DNA of 64,000 nucleotides, from assembly GCA_019096195.1 (NCBI GenBank), contig JAGTXK010000229.1, forward strand, positions 558,001 to 622,000. Direction: 5' to 3'. A program made the position numbers and the translations under genes. Shown here in pieces: positions 46,007 to 57,281 of the stretch. The notes beneath the pieces are model-generated. The model ran no database searches, had not been told where the DNA came from, and worked only from the letters and a program-made list of their open reading frames with translations. Numbering within the stretch: position 1 is the first letter of the stretch; every line of letters begins with the position of its first letter. The DNA is from Boletus sp. NGJ. Its lineage: Eukaryota > Basidiomycota > Agaricomycetes > Boletales > Boletaceae.

Positions 46007-47421
46007 ATGGAAACCACTATTCTGCTCAGCGCACTCATAGGCTTGCTCATCCATTTCACCTACCGTGGCGTTTCTATGCTGATCGCCAGGAGGCACAAGA
46101 ACGTCATCGATGAGTTCGTCGCTGCGGAAGATTCGGCCCCCGAAAATAATAATAGATATGGAAGACCTACTAGAATCTTTATGCCGAATGTGATTGCCAG
46201 ATGGCCATGGCCTCGTCGAATTAACCCAAACTATGCCGTGGTCGGAAAGGAGGCTACTGCTTGGATGACGAGCTTCCGGGCCTTCAGCCCGAAGGCTCAG
46301 GACGCCTTTAATCGATGCGACTTCAGTAAGTGCTTTCCTTCACATCCTGTTTGCATGCCCATTTTGTTTGATAGATCTACTCGCCTCTTTAGCTTACCCG
46401 ACGGCAAGCAAAGGTAAAATTACCCTGGGTACATTAAGCATATTATTTGCTTATTTGTTCATTCAGAGCATGTTAGAGCTGGTTGTGATGTCATGCATGT
46501 GTTCTTCACGCTCGACGAGTATTCTGATAGGTCCTCACCCTCCGATGTCCGTAAGCAAAAGGAGGTGATACTCGACGCTCTCCGGAATCCTCACATACCA
46601 CGTCCGAAAGGAGAGTGGATTGGCGGGGAAATGGCACGTCAGTAAGTGTATTGATACTTTCCCTGGAAGGTTCAAGATGATGCTCACCGGACAATAGATT
46701 CTGGGAACTGACCATACAAAACGCCACCGTAGTCTCGCAGAAGAGGTTCATACAGTACATGGACGAATATCTCGATGGTGTCGTCCAAGAGGCCATCGAC
46801 AAAAAAGGATCGTCACATCCTTGATATCAAAAGCTATATTGATGCACGACGTCGTACCAGCGGCGTGAAGCCATCTTTTTCTATAATCGAGCTGGGACTT
46901 GACATCCCTGACGAAGTGATGTCCCATCCTACCATTCAGGAGATGATTTTAGCAGCTGGTGACATGGTCGCTTTCGCTAACGTCAGTGATTTTCATGAGC
47001 GGATAGTACACACTATACTGACGTGATCGCTTTGAAGGATATCTTTTCCTACAATGTCGAGCAACTGCGCGGAGATGACCTCCACAACATTATAACGTGC
47101 GTGATGAACGAACATCATACGGACGTGAACGGCGCTATGTTGTGGGTTGAAGACTTTCTTCTCGAGATTGGGGAAAAATTCCATGCCGCGTTGGCAGCTC
47201 TTCCCCAATGGGAGGAGCCCTTGAACTCACAGGTAAAGGAGTTTTGCCATGGCTTAGGTCATTGGGTACGGGCTCTCGACGACTGGAGTTTTGAGAGCGA
47301 GAGGTATTTCGGCAACAAGGGCCTCGAGATCAAGGAGGACAGATGGATGTCGCTCCTGCCAAAGAAGAGCGCAGGCGTGACGGAAATTGGCCCCGTGCAC
47401 GTTGACAGTTCTCTTTTGTGA
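46007..47421 (+). CDS. Sesquiterpene synthase (class I terpene cyclase), one A-tract frameshift
   Basis: Cyclises farnesyl diphosphate to a sesquiterpene, to judge from relatives. Homology starts at [20 protein letters not shown], then [18 protein letters not shown] and [12 protein letters not shown]. The first metal site is [15 protein letters not shown] (D-E-x-x-D). The second is NDIFSYNVE, split by the intron at about 46982-47036. The late arginine-tyrosine pair is SFESERYF. Five introns or so, each near 50-60 bp. In the exon near 46.8 kb the frame shifts within a six-A tract (46801-46806): [15 protein letters not shown] continues one base off as [15 protein letters not shown]. The ATG at 46007 would add a hydrophobic N-terminus ([20 protein letters not shown]); ATGs at 46076 and 46181 are alternatives. 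The product cannot be predicted. Confidence 0.85.
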
Positions 47422-48389
47422 TCATTTCAACTTGTACATTGTACGAGACGTAGGAACACATGCCACGCACAGAAAGTCGCACTAGTGTGAAGAGTCGGAT
47501 CGTGGGAACAAAGTTGCTTTTACGGGCCCGTCACACAACCATCCACACTGCAAAGTTATCTCCAGCTTTCGACAAGGTCGGTATTTTGATTTCTTGGATT
47601 TACACTAATCTAATAGACTGAGAGTGTGCCGTCAGGCCCACTATCTAACATATCTAACATGACCGTCGGCCGCCCTAGTCGCTCATGAGAGTACTACGCG
47701 GATACAAACTCCGTCAGGAGTCATCTAGCGATACGATGGGACCTAAGGGGAGTCTCACCCTTTCTAATGAACTCCCGTCGAGTCTCGCTAGGTGTGTGTC
47801 AGCCATAGTTCACTACTTCCATGGCTTCGTTCGCGCACTTCTTCATTTCTCATTCGATCATTCACTGTAAGATTTTCAAAGAGTTTAAATGCTTAAAATA
47901 GTTCTAACAAGTCTTGAAGCTTGAATGGCGGCGCCCTCCTCCTGAGCTTGCCGCGGTGTGTCTTTACCGAACGTTCGTTTCCTGTTCCACGCAATTAAAG
48001 TGTGGTGGTAATCGTATTATTCCCGCTACGGTAGTATGGCGTTTCTGCGCCGCAGGGAATTTTCATTTACTCAGGGTCGTTACTGAAAGCAGGAACTAAC
48101 TTTTTCGGCCCGATAGGGCTTTTACCGTCGTGTGATCGCCAAAACACACGGTGTCGAGGTTGTCGCCCAAGTTCAAACTGCATGTCGATAGTGACAGAAT
48201 GCATCGCCGACCACCCACTTGCCGCTCATGCCGCTGCTAGGGAGGACCCGGGGGAGGTGCATGCATCGCGCACCGCGCGCCACTCCAGAAACCTTGTCAG
48301 GCAAGGTGATACTTGAATTCACAAGCCTGGGAAAGCCCTTCAATCCTTTCTCAATCCGAAGCATTCTTCTTTTTTTTTTTCGGTGGGCC
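47422..48389. other. Intergenic with repeat shared with 50.4-50.7 kb
   Basis: No gene seen. The part at 47895-48085 resembles 50405-50690 (CGCGGTGTGTC, CGCTACGGTAG, TGCGCCGCA in the same order), so 7TM copy B is bracketed by related non-coding sequence. Confidence 0.5.
47895..48085. repeat. Diverged repeat, left copy
   Basis: Shares ordered blocks with 50405-50690: GGCGGCGCCCTC / GACGGCGCCCTC, CGCGGTGTGTC, GTGTGGTGGTA / GGGGTGGTA, CGCTACGGTAG and TGCGCCGCA. Confidence 0.55.
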
Positions 48390-48627
48390 TTACACTATAT
48401 GGTTCGGGTGTCCCGCATCTACGGTGCGTTCATTGTCATAGTCCTGTTTTTAGACGTGGATCCAGTTATTCTTGACTCTTTGAGTTTCTACCGTAGAATC
48501 TAGGTTAAACCGTCCAGATTCCGAGACACTGTGCCTGATGTGAACTATAAAGACGCCCGCTCGCGAGAAAGGAATTGTTGCAAACTAACTTTCTTCTAGT
48601 CACCTCCCTGCTACCCCAGAGTCCTAG
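48390..48627 (+). promoter_or_regulatory. Conserved promoter of 7TM copy B
   Basis: Matches the block upstream of copy A. TATA-like ACTATAAAGACG lies about 83 bp before the ATG at 48628 and is followed by CCCGCTCGCGAGAAAGGAAT. Confidence 0.65.
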
Positions 48628-50042
48628 ATGGGTGATCAGATCCTTACAAATCAGGGAAACGGTATCCCTCTGGACACGGCGGCGATCGTGTCCACCGTAC
48701 TAGAGGGAATTGTTTATGGTGAGCCATCATAGAACATCGTTGATGCATAAATATGATATTTGAGCAGGGATTTCTATTATGATGTTCATTGGAACGATAT
48801 GGGCCCTAACGTACAGACGAACGCCCTTTTGTATCAATACAGGATTGATCCTGGTTGCATGTTTAATGCTCCTGCTTAGTACGGCGGTACGTGGGGATCT
48901 GTGCATCACCTATCATGTTTTAGGGAGCTCACATGTGGGTAGCACATGGTTCTCGACATCATTCGGACTTACCAGGGGCTGGTAGAATACCGGAACACCT
49001 TCAACGGGCCCATAGAGTTTTTCTCTGACATTTCCCAATGGAGTTTTGTATACAAGAATATGATATACATGCTACAGACCCTGGTCGGCGATGGGGTGGT
49101 GGTGAGCCCTCACGTCCGATCACCATTCATCACCTCATCATTCAACATCCTGTTCAGATTTATCGATGCTACGTACTCTGGCAATCATGGTTGATCATCA
49201 TCTTGCCCATCATATTATGGGCTTCTCTTGGAGGTAGGCACATCCTGCATGCACGCACCCGTGATGCTCAAGCAACGACGAAAATGACAAGTGACTGGGT
49301 TCGGATCTGTATACTTTGACTCCCAAGCGACTGTCGCCAAAGAGAACGTCTTCGTACCAACCACAGCGAAGTGGATAACTGCATTCCTGGCCGATGCGCT
49401 CTTCACCAACCTCTTCGTCACAAGTGAGAGACACCAGTGTTTTTCGATGCATTCCCACTGACAGCTCCACGGCGCCCACGCGTAGCGCTGCTTGCATTCC
49501 GGATATGGAAGTTAGGAAAGCGCGTGACGGGAGTGTCGCGTTCGACCGTGATGTTGCCTATCCTACGGATCATACTTGATGCGGGGGTGCTCTACTCGGT
49601 CTCGCTCATGGCAATGCTCATATGCTTCGTGCTTAAGAATCGGGGAAACTATGTGATGATCGACGTGGTGCGTCCGTAACACTCCTTGAGGCAGTCATCG
49701 AATTGACCACCGTCGTTCTGTGCTCTTCAATCACTCGTGTGATTCCTCTCCTGGTTTCGGTCGTTGTCCCACTGCCGGTCCGTTCCCGATTCCTTGGCAC
49801 TTGTCGCGTTTTTCTCTGCAACCACCGAATAGTCGGTGCCCATCATCTCCATTACGTTCTACATGGTGATCATTCGCACCACTCTCTCTGTTTCCCAAGA
49901 CATGGCACGACCGTCTTCGAGTAGTAGGTCTAGCCGTTTCACGCTCCACCGCATGTCGCGTCACAACCGGGAAACCGAGTACCAAATGAAGCGCATGGAG
50001 GTGCACATATCACAGTTGACGGAATCGAAACGAGCTCGATGA
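48628..50042 (+). CDS. 7TM orphan membrane protein, copy B
   Basis: Closest relative of copy A, with the same exon layout and no visible break. Exon 1 is MGDQILTNQGNGIPLDTAAI then VSTVLEGIVY. Exon 2 is ISIMMFIGTIWALTYRRTPF then ILVACLMLLLSTA. Exon 3 runs MVLDIIRTYQGLVEYRNTF to YMLQTLVGDGVV, then IYRCYVLWQSWLIIILPII. Further exons give VYFDSQATVAKENVFVPTT, WITAFLADALFTNLFVT, LLAFRIWKLGKRVTG, ILDAGVLYSVSLMAMLICF and ISITFYMVIIRTT. The shorter hydrophilic tail ends ISQLTESKRAR. Seven hydrophobic segments in all. Role unknown. Confidence 0.82.
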
Positions 50043-50898
50043 GTCGCCTGTGGGTGGGGGCTGTGATCTGGAGAAGGAAGGGGAAACGGTGGGTTTCGCT
50101 CTTTGATGCGTGTACGGGTGTGGGTGGTATATCTGTACCTCGTTCCTTTACATTAGCAGATGGGCCAACGCCGTGGCGGTCGTCTGGTTTATTACTGTAT
50201 GGTCTTAGTTCTGGTATACTTTGTGGACGTGTCGCTGGGTTTCTTTTTCGGCAATGTTTGGTTAGGATCATACGGACGTGATCCTAGATATCGCGCTTTT
50301 TCCATCGACTTGAGTTTACAATTTACGCTCTATAATCAAGTATGTTTCGACAGGGTCAGTATTCTCGCCGGCGAATGCCACATCATTCACTGATCTTTGC
50401 AAGAGTCCTAACAAGACTCGAATATTTGAATGACGGCGCCCTCCCCCATTTACATATATCCATATCGCTTATCTCAAGATCTCACAAGCACAGCATTCTT
50501 CCCTGATAATGCTGGCAGAGGAACGCGTTGACTAGTATGACGGCGTCCGCGCGTCCGAATGAGTTACCGCGGTGTGTCGTTTCCCACATGTTTCATTTCT
50601 CATTCCGCGCGATCAAGGTGGGGTGGTACCATTCTCGCTACGGTAGGATAAGGCTTATGCGCCGCACTGAATCCTCATTTTACTCAATACTGTCATTTAT
50701 CGGTCGGCAGTTTTATGCTTCTCTTCAATAGAAGAAGGAACTTTTGGGTTTTGAAGTGGATCTGCCTACAGTGAACGATTGGGTGTCGACATCCGAGTCT
50801 TCCAGAACATGCAGCCCAGAATGGCAAGTGATTGTGTACAAGGGCCGCCGCAGAAGCTCCCCATAGCCCGTCACGTGGTACTCACGCGCGTATACGTG
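50043..50898. other. Intergenic between copies B and C
   Basis: No gene seen. Holds the second copy of the repeat noted at 47.9 kb (about 50405-50690). The 3' ends of B and C face each other here. Confidence 0.5.
50405..50690. repeat. Diverged repeat, right copy
   Basis: Same orientation as the 47.9-kb copy, about 2.5 kb away, with extra sequence in its first half (50445-50535). Together the two bracket 7TM copy B. Confidence 0.55.
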
Positions 50899-52387
50899 TC
50901 ACACGGCAAAGGCACCCAGAGCGTTCGCTACAGGGTCCATTCCCCCCTCCACTTCTCCATCCTTCTTCGGTTCCCTGTGCCCGCTCCCATACTCATCGCG
51001 CTCGTTCGTTTCTGTCAACTGTGTAATGTGCACTTCCATGGGCTTCATTCGGTGCTGGTGTTCCCTGTCCAGGCGCGACATGCGAGAGAGCGTGAGACGG
51101 TAAGACTCATTCGAGCATGGTCGCGCGATGTCTCGGGAAGTGGATTTAGGGAGAGTGATGCGAATGATCACCACGTAGAACGTGACGGACATGATGGGTA
51201 TCGACTATTCGGTGGCCGCAGAGAAAACACGCATGGAACCAGGAACGGACCGGTAGTGGGATCAACGGTGGGACCCAGACAGGAATCACACAAGTGATTT
51301 CGAGGACACCAAACGACGATCAATTCGATGACTACCCAAGGCGTGTTACGGACGCACCAAGTCGAGCATCACATAATGCCCCCGATTCTTGGCCACGAAA
51401 CACATGAGCAATGCCAGGAGAGAGATTGAGTAGAGTACCCCTGCATCGAGTATGATTCGTAGGATGGGCACGGTCGAACGCGATTCTCCCGTCACGCGCT
51501 TTCCTAACTTCCATATCCGGAATGCAAGCAGCGCTAGGAGTGGGCGCCGTGCGGCTATCAGTGGGAACATCTCGAGAAACATTGGTATCTCTCACATGTG
51601 ATCAAGACGTTGGTAAAGAGCGCATCCGCAAGGAATGCGGTTATCCACTTCCCTGTCATTGGCGCGAAGACGTTCTCTTTGGCGATAGTCGCCTGGGAAT
51701 CAAAGTATACACACCCGACCCCAGTCACTTGTCATTTCATAGTTGCTTGAGCATCGCGAGTATGCAGCGTGCATGGAGGATATGCCTACCTGCGACAGAA
51801 GCCCATAATATGCTGGGGATGACGATAATTAACCATGATTGCCAGAGAACGTAGCATCGATAAATCTGAACAGGATGTTGAAGATGAGGAGATGAATGCC
51901 GATCGGGTGTGCATGTGAGGTCTCACCACTACCCCATCGCCGACCAGGGTCAGTAGCGTGTATACCACATTCTTGCATACAAAACTCCATTGGGAAACGT
52001 CAGAGAAAAACTCTATGGGCCCGTTGGAGGTATTCCGGTATTCTATCAGCCCTTGGTAAGTCCGAATGATGTCGATAACCATGTGCTACCCACGTGTTAG
52101 CTCCCGGAAACACGGTAATTAATGGATAGATCTCTACGTACCGCCGTGCTGAGCAAGAGCATCGAACATGCAACTACGATCATCGCTCTGTTGACACAAC
52201 TAGGCGTTCGTCTATACGTTAGGGCCCATACCATGCAAATGAACATCATGATAGAAATCCCTGCTCAAATATCGTATATGTTTTGTGCATGAACGATGTT
52301 CTATTTTGGCTCACCATATAGAATTCCTTCTAGTACGGTGGACACGATCGCCGCTGTGTCTAGAGGGATACCGTTTTCGTGCAGCAT
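50899..52387 (-). CDS. 7TM orphan membrane protein, copy C
   Basis: Third full-length paralogue, inverted relative to A and B. Exon 1 reads MLHENGIPLDTAAI then VSTVLEGILY. Downstream are VIDIIRTYQGLIEYRNTS, EFFSDVSQWSFVCKNVVYTL, LLTLVGDGVV, LLAFRIWKLGKRVTG, IILDAGVLYSISLLALLMCF and the last exon SVTFYVVIIRITL. It has a long charged tail ending NALGAFAV. Aligning its 5' end with copy A shows that the ATG used there is not an ATG here (AAACGCCATCAC against ATGGGCCATCAC). Translation must begin at a later ATG, shortening the N-terminus by about nine residues. It otherwise looks intact. Confidence 0.78.
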
Positions 52388-54434
52388 AAGGAAGTGATGG
52401 CGTTTCTACGGCCCTGGGGTAACAGGAAGGCAAGTGGGGTTAGAAAAAAAGACGACAGCTTTCTTGCGAACCGACGTCTTTAGAATCCATATCAATGGCA
52501 GTGTCCGTACAGCTAGACAGTTTGATGTACATCTAATGGGTCAGGAATAAATAGATCCATGTCTAAACTTGAAACATGACGACCACCTTGAGCGTACACA
52601 GCAGGTGCCAAACAACTAAGTGTAAGGTGTGAAGGCGGCGGAACAAAATGGTTTCAGATGGAGGAAGGATGCTCAAGCCTTCCTATGGTTTCAGAATGCA
52701 AGTTTTCAGCAGAGAGCTCGAACGAAGCGAATACAAACCCGAACCGGAAGTGGGCAGTGGGCACTGCACACATCCTCACGAGGGCTTCGTCAGTCGTCAC
52801 CCACGGTCGTCTGCTTCCAGATTCCAGAATGCGGGGAAGCAATCGGAACGTGGTGCCAGGGTAATAATGAGAACACTCGAGCATGGACATTCAAGGAATA
52901 AGTCGCCCTGAAAGTCGCCCAATTCTACACGAAGAACTGGACACCATATCTGAACCTAGATGTGCACGATGACAAGGACGCATTAGCAACCTCCTGGAAA
53001 ACGACATCGCCATGTTCCGACAGCTGACGACATCTCACCTTCCCCAACTACTCACGCGTGCCCCTTCGTCGCTAAACATAGACTTGGTGGTGATGTTGTA
53101 AGTTACGACCGTCTGAGTGGTTGGCTGTGGTTCGTGATGACGGATTTGAAGCTTCCTTCTACTTGTTGTATCATGACCTACTTGCAGCTCTGGCAACGCA
53201 TCAAACAGCCACTGTCGGGCAGAGATCAGGACGACGGAGAATCTTCTAGAGGGCCTAATCTTGTTCATCTTCTTCAGGACTGATACCTGTCATAGACCGA
53301 GATTGGGCCCCACTGTGAAGACTGTTGGAGGATAACGACCGCCCATTACGGTAAACATGCGCAAGCCAAGCTCGGCCTCGGGCGGCATTAGATTCGGATT
53401 ATACATCTGGGTCGTCCATTTGCAATAGCGCGATAGTCTATAGCTCGGCCTGTACTGAGGGGATACAATAGTCGAAGTCGTCGTCCCCGGCCCTCACAAG
53501 GGGCTCCGTCTGTGTGTTCTAAGTCACCCCGCGCCTTTCTCATCTTACGACAAAGACGATACAGGCTGGTGATGGCACAGTCAAACGCCATCGCTGCTGA
53601 ACGAACTCGGCGCTTGCCGCGACCCATAATGTGGAGCATGTTTGAACCAGACGGCGCGGTATGGTATGCCCTGTTTTCAGGCCTGAGGCCGGTGATTCAG
53701 ACGACAGAGAGAGGGTGAGTTACTAGGAGAGAGAGACGGCTTCTAGATCCGTGAACGGTGCGGTAGAAATATGAGATACGTCTGCTTCTTTTCATAGAGA
53801 TACGGTCCGCCTAACACTACAGTACGACCACGAAAGGTCATGATCATCTCAGAATTGGACATTTTCTTGCTTGGCTTCCTCCGGGGCTACGTCTAGACTC
53901 TACGCTCACATCCGAAACTTCAACGCAGAACCCAACACCCATCCCATTCTGGAAGAAAATAAGCCAAGCCACCGTCAGCCGGCGGATTCACGGCCTCACG
54001 TAGCTCAACTTCCAGAATACAAGGCCTCGGATGCCAGCTTCAAGCATCTGCTGATCCCACACACGACGCAAGGGACTCGCGGAATGGGAGCACGTCAGGC
54101 ATTTCTGGGATGAGGGACTAAACCATCGCGTCCGTATTCGAGCTGGGCTTCCAATCTCTCCCTTGCAGGCTGTTCGGTGCACACTGCTCGGCCGATAATC
54201 CTGTTGATGAAAAGTCACGCAATAGGCAAGCACGTCTGGCGAGCAATATGATATAGCTCGAACTTCCGTGATGCATCCAATCGCGATACGTGGCTGAACA
54301 CTGAAACTGACCAGTCGTTTACGAGTGTTTTTGAACTTTGTTGTAATCGTATACATGCATGCATGCAGCCTTATACGCATGGGCTTGGACGCGTCGATAC
54401 CAACATACGTGAGTAATAGAGGAGTACAAGTGAT
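52388..54434. other. 2-kb gene-poor stretch
   Basis: The first 150 bp hold the copy C promoter (TAAAGACG then GGTTCGC on the reverse strand near 52475). The remainder contains only short ORFs in conflicting frames, such as 52629-52911 and 53871-54113, none of which I can assign. ATGCATGCATGC at about 54354-54365 is a short palindromic repeat. Confidence 0.45.
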
Positions 54435-55052
54435 TCAAATGGTCGAGGGGTAAAGCATCTGGAGGGTTGTGACGCGTTCAGCTGTGGAGTCAGAGGGAAA
54501 AAAAGGGATGAAACGTACGATGCGCACGCCTGCACCGAATGCGCGTGGTGGGAGGTTGGATCTGAATTTCGACTTGACAACGCCAGAGTTGCCGTGTGGG
54601 CGAGTGACACGGCTGGATTAAACGAGCTAAACAAGGCAGGCGATGCAGTCGGAGACAGCTTACCCCCAGATGACGCGGATTTTGGAGCCTTGGATTTCCC
54701 GCTTGGCTTTGTAGACGTAGGCTACACGCTAGAGGGCGATGGATGAGAATGGGTGTGATGGGGAGAAAAGAGATAGCATACCTTGCCAAGGTAGAATTGG
54801 GCGTCCTCTTTGTTGCCAACACCTTCTATTTGGATGAGCGAGGTGTTTGGGCTAGAGTTACGCTTGGCGCGCTTGTGCCCGAGGATGCGGCCCTTGGTGT
54901 AAAGTCTGAAAGACAAGGCATATGTCAGTGGGGATACGCAGGGGAGGTACATCCGGCCACGCTGCGTTGCATCCAGAGCGTGGAAGGCCGACGGATGGTG
55001 TTTTGGTGGTCTTTGAAGAGACCAGGGTGAATACAGACCTTGTTGAACCCAT
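54435..55052 (-). CDS. RPL33: 60S ribosomal protein eL33 (L35Ae family)
   Basis: Large-subunit ribosomal protein. Five exons in exact phase (55052-55039, 54905-54782, 54728-54664, 54612-54519, 54458-54435) give 106 residues, the normal eL33 length. The sequence is nearly invariant for the family: [78 protein letters not shown] and MLYPSTI at the end. Exon 1 has only 14 bases (MGST plus part of the next codon), typical of ribosomal protein genes with an intron just after the start. Its donor is the uncommon GTCTGT. Shares a 399-bp divergent promoter region with the acetyltransferase gene. Confidence 0.96.
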
Positions 55053-55451
55053 TTTTTGTCTTGAGGGGGAGAGGGCGGCGCTGTCGGTCGTGTTCTGAAG
55101 ACGGAGAGGCGAGGATGGGAAGTGGACGTGACAGTGTCACAAAGATGGTATGTGTGACATAATGTCACGGTATAAAATTTACGGTGCGGGATTGGTTTCA
55201 GTTGACCGTCGATGCAGCCAACGATGGGCTGCACTCTGCGTCGCTTGCGAGCAGCGTCGTTGGAGTAACGGAGCGATGGAAGAAAAACAGTGTCGATGCC
55301 CCGTCTAATTCGTGTCTGGCAGTCGCAGCGCTCTCGGATGACACGGGGTTCGAGCCATATTTGCTGTATGACAATTGTTAGAGCGGATTTTGCTGTAGAC
55401 TAGTACTGTCGGTATAAAACGATTCGGCAACCTGGAGGATGGCTAGCAAAC
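55053..55451. promoter_or_regulatory. Divergent promoter region, RPL33 / ARG7
   Basis: 399 bp. GGTATAAAAC at about 55410-55419, some 35-40 bp before the acetyltransferase ATG, resembles a TATA box. A second GGTATAAAATTT lies near 55168. An ATG at 55439, 13 bp before the gene's own ATG and out of frame with it, starts an overlapping upstream ORF if included in the mRNA. Confidence 0.5.
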
Positions 55452-57281
55452 ATGCTCCCTCGCTTTCTTTCCAGGGCGACGCCCTTCCTCGCCCGCCTCT
55501 CCTCGTCCTCGACGACGTCGACCATCACCATCAAACCTACGCCATCCAAGGACCACCTGTATGCACCCATTCATGATTCGACCCTTCCCAAAGGCTACCT
55601 TCTCACCGGCATCCACGCCGGCGTCAAGAAGCCAAAGCCGGCATCCCCAACGCCATTAGATCTCGCACTTGTCGTGTCCACTTCTCCCCATCCTACCTCT
55701 GCTGCTGCATGCTTCACCCTCAATGCATTCCGTGCCCCCCCTGTCCTCGTTTCCCGTGAGGTCCTCCAAAAATCGGGCGGAAGAGCACGCGCTATCGTCG
55801 TGAACAGCGGTTGTGCAAACGCGGTCACCGGTAAGAAGGGCATGCAACATGCCTGGGGTATGGTCAAAGCAGGAGACGCTGTCCTTGCCTCTCATGGCTT
55901 TCCCCCATCGCAGACAAATGAAACCCTCGTCATGTCTACCGGCGTCATCGGTGTCCACCTTCCCATCTCAAATATCCTCTCCGCCATCTCCAGCCAACAG
56001 TCGTCTTCCCCTTCTTACTCCCTCTCATCCACCCCATCTGCCTATGAAGCCGCTGCACGCGCATTCATGACCACCGATACATTTCCAAAACTCCGTGCGT
56101 GCACCTTTGAGATCAACGGAAAGACCTACCGCATGGCAGGCATGGACAAGGGTGCAGGTATGATTCACCCACAAATGGGTGACCCTGCATCTTCAGCTGG
56201 TCTTGTCCACTCGTCTGCCGCCGCCCCTGCCACCCCTTCCGGTCCTCCTGCTGCAGGTCTCCACGCCACCCTCCTCGGCCTCATCCTCACCGATGCACCC
56301 GTCTCTCCCAGAAGTTTACAGTCTGCACTCACCTATGCTGTGGAACGGAGCTTCAACTCCATCTCAATCGACGGTGACATGTCAACGAACGATACCATCA
56401 TCGTCCTGGCAAACGGTGCTGGTCACGATGCGTCCAATCCCGCCGAAATCGACGAGTCCACAGATCCTCAGGCATACATCGCATTCAGAGACCATCTCAC
56501 GGCCTTTTCCATCGACCTCGCCAAGCTCGTCGTTCGGGATGGTGAAGGTGCCACCAAGTTTGTTGGCGTATGTGTTGAGGTGGGTTTGCGTATCCTCATG
56601 GGCAATTTCTTAATTGGGGGTGGATAGTCGGGTGGTGTCATGATCCTTTTTTTTTCTTATTTCATCACATTATTCGTTTGTTTGTGATATCCTTTTTATG
56701 ACACAATTTTCCGTTCATCGTGACCGATCTCCTGACCTACTATGATGATTAGAACGCGGCTTCGTATGCCGATGCCCACCGCGTCGCCTCGACCATCAGT
56801 ACCTCGGCACTTGTGAAAACTGCCCTCTACGGCGAGGACGCAAAGTAAGTCATCTGCAATCCTGTTACCGTATGCGAGCGCGTGGTTGTACTGATGACGA
56901 CATTTCACTAAGCTGGGGCCGTATTCTCTCCTCGACAGGCTCTACTCCACTTAGCACCCCCCTCGACCCAAACCTCGTCAGCGTCGCATTCATCCCGTCA
57001 TCCACATCGTCTAATCCGACCCCGCTTGTCGTCCTCAAGGACGGCGAGCCCGTCGGTGTCGACGAGGCGCGGGCGAGCGAGATACTCGGGGAAGAAGACT
57101 TTGAAATCAGGGTCGATCTCGGAGGGCAAGGGGTTGGGGGCACGGAGGAGGCACGGTATTGGACGTGTGATTTTAGTTATGTGAGTTGATCCGGTCTTCT
57201 TTGTTGCGGACATGGGGACGTTAATGATATGGGTGTGTGCTACAGGAGTACGTGCAGATTAACGGTGATTATCGGAGTTGA
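55452..57281 (+). CDS. ARG7: Mitochondrial ornithine/glutamate N-acetyltransferase (ArgJ family)
   Basis: Bifunctional arginine-pathway enzyme: moves acetyl from N-acetylornithine to glutamate and can use acetyl-CoA. The start MLPRFLSRATPFLARLSSSS is a typical mitochondrial presequence. Exon 1 (376 codons) carries YLLTGIHAGVKKPK, AIVVNSGCANAVTGKKG, NETLVMSTGVIGVHLPI, GMDKGAGMIHPQMG and LHATLLGLILTDAPVS. The threonine of ATLLG is the expected self-cleavage and catalytic nucleophile. NSISIDGDMSTNDTIIVLAN and LVVRDGEGATKFV follow. About 35 low-complexity, alanine/proline-rich residues separate MIHP from ATLLG, where bacterial enzymes have almost none. Exon 2 begins NAASYADAHRVAST, then LYGEDANWGRILSS; the end is YVQINGDYRS. 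Three introns. Confidence 0.95.

Noticed and set aside
52629-54113. Short ORFs in the gap after 7TM copy C
   Set aside because: Several frames are open at once and none shows a known motif or plausible splice partners.
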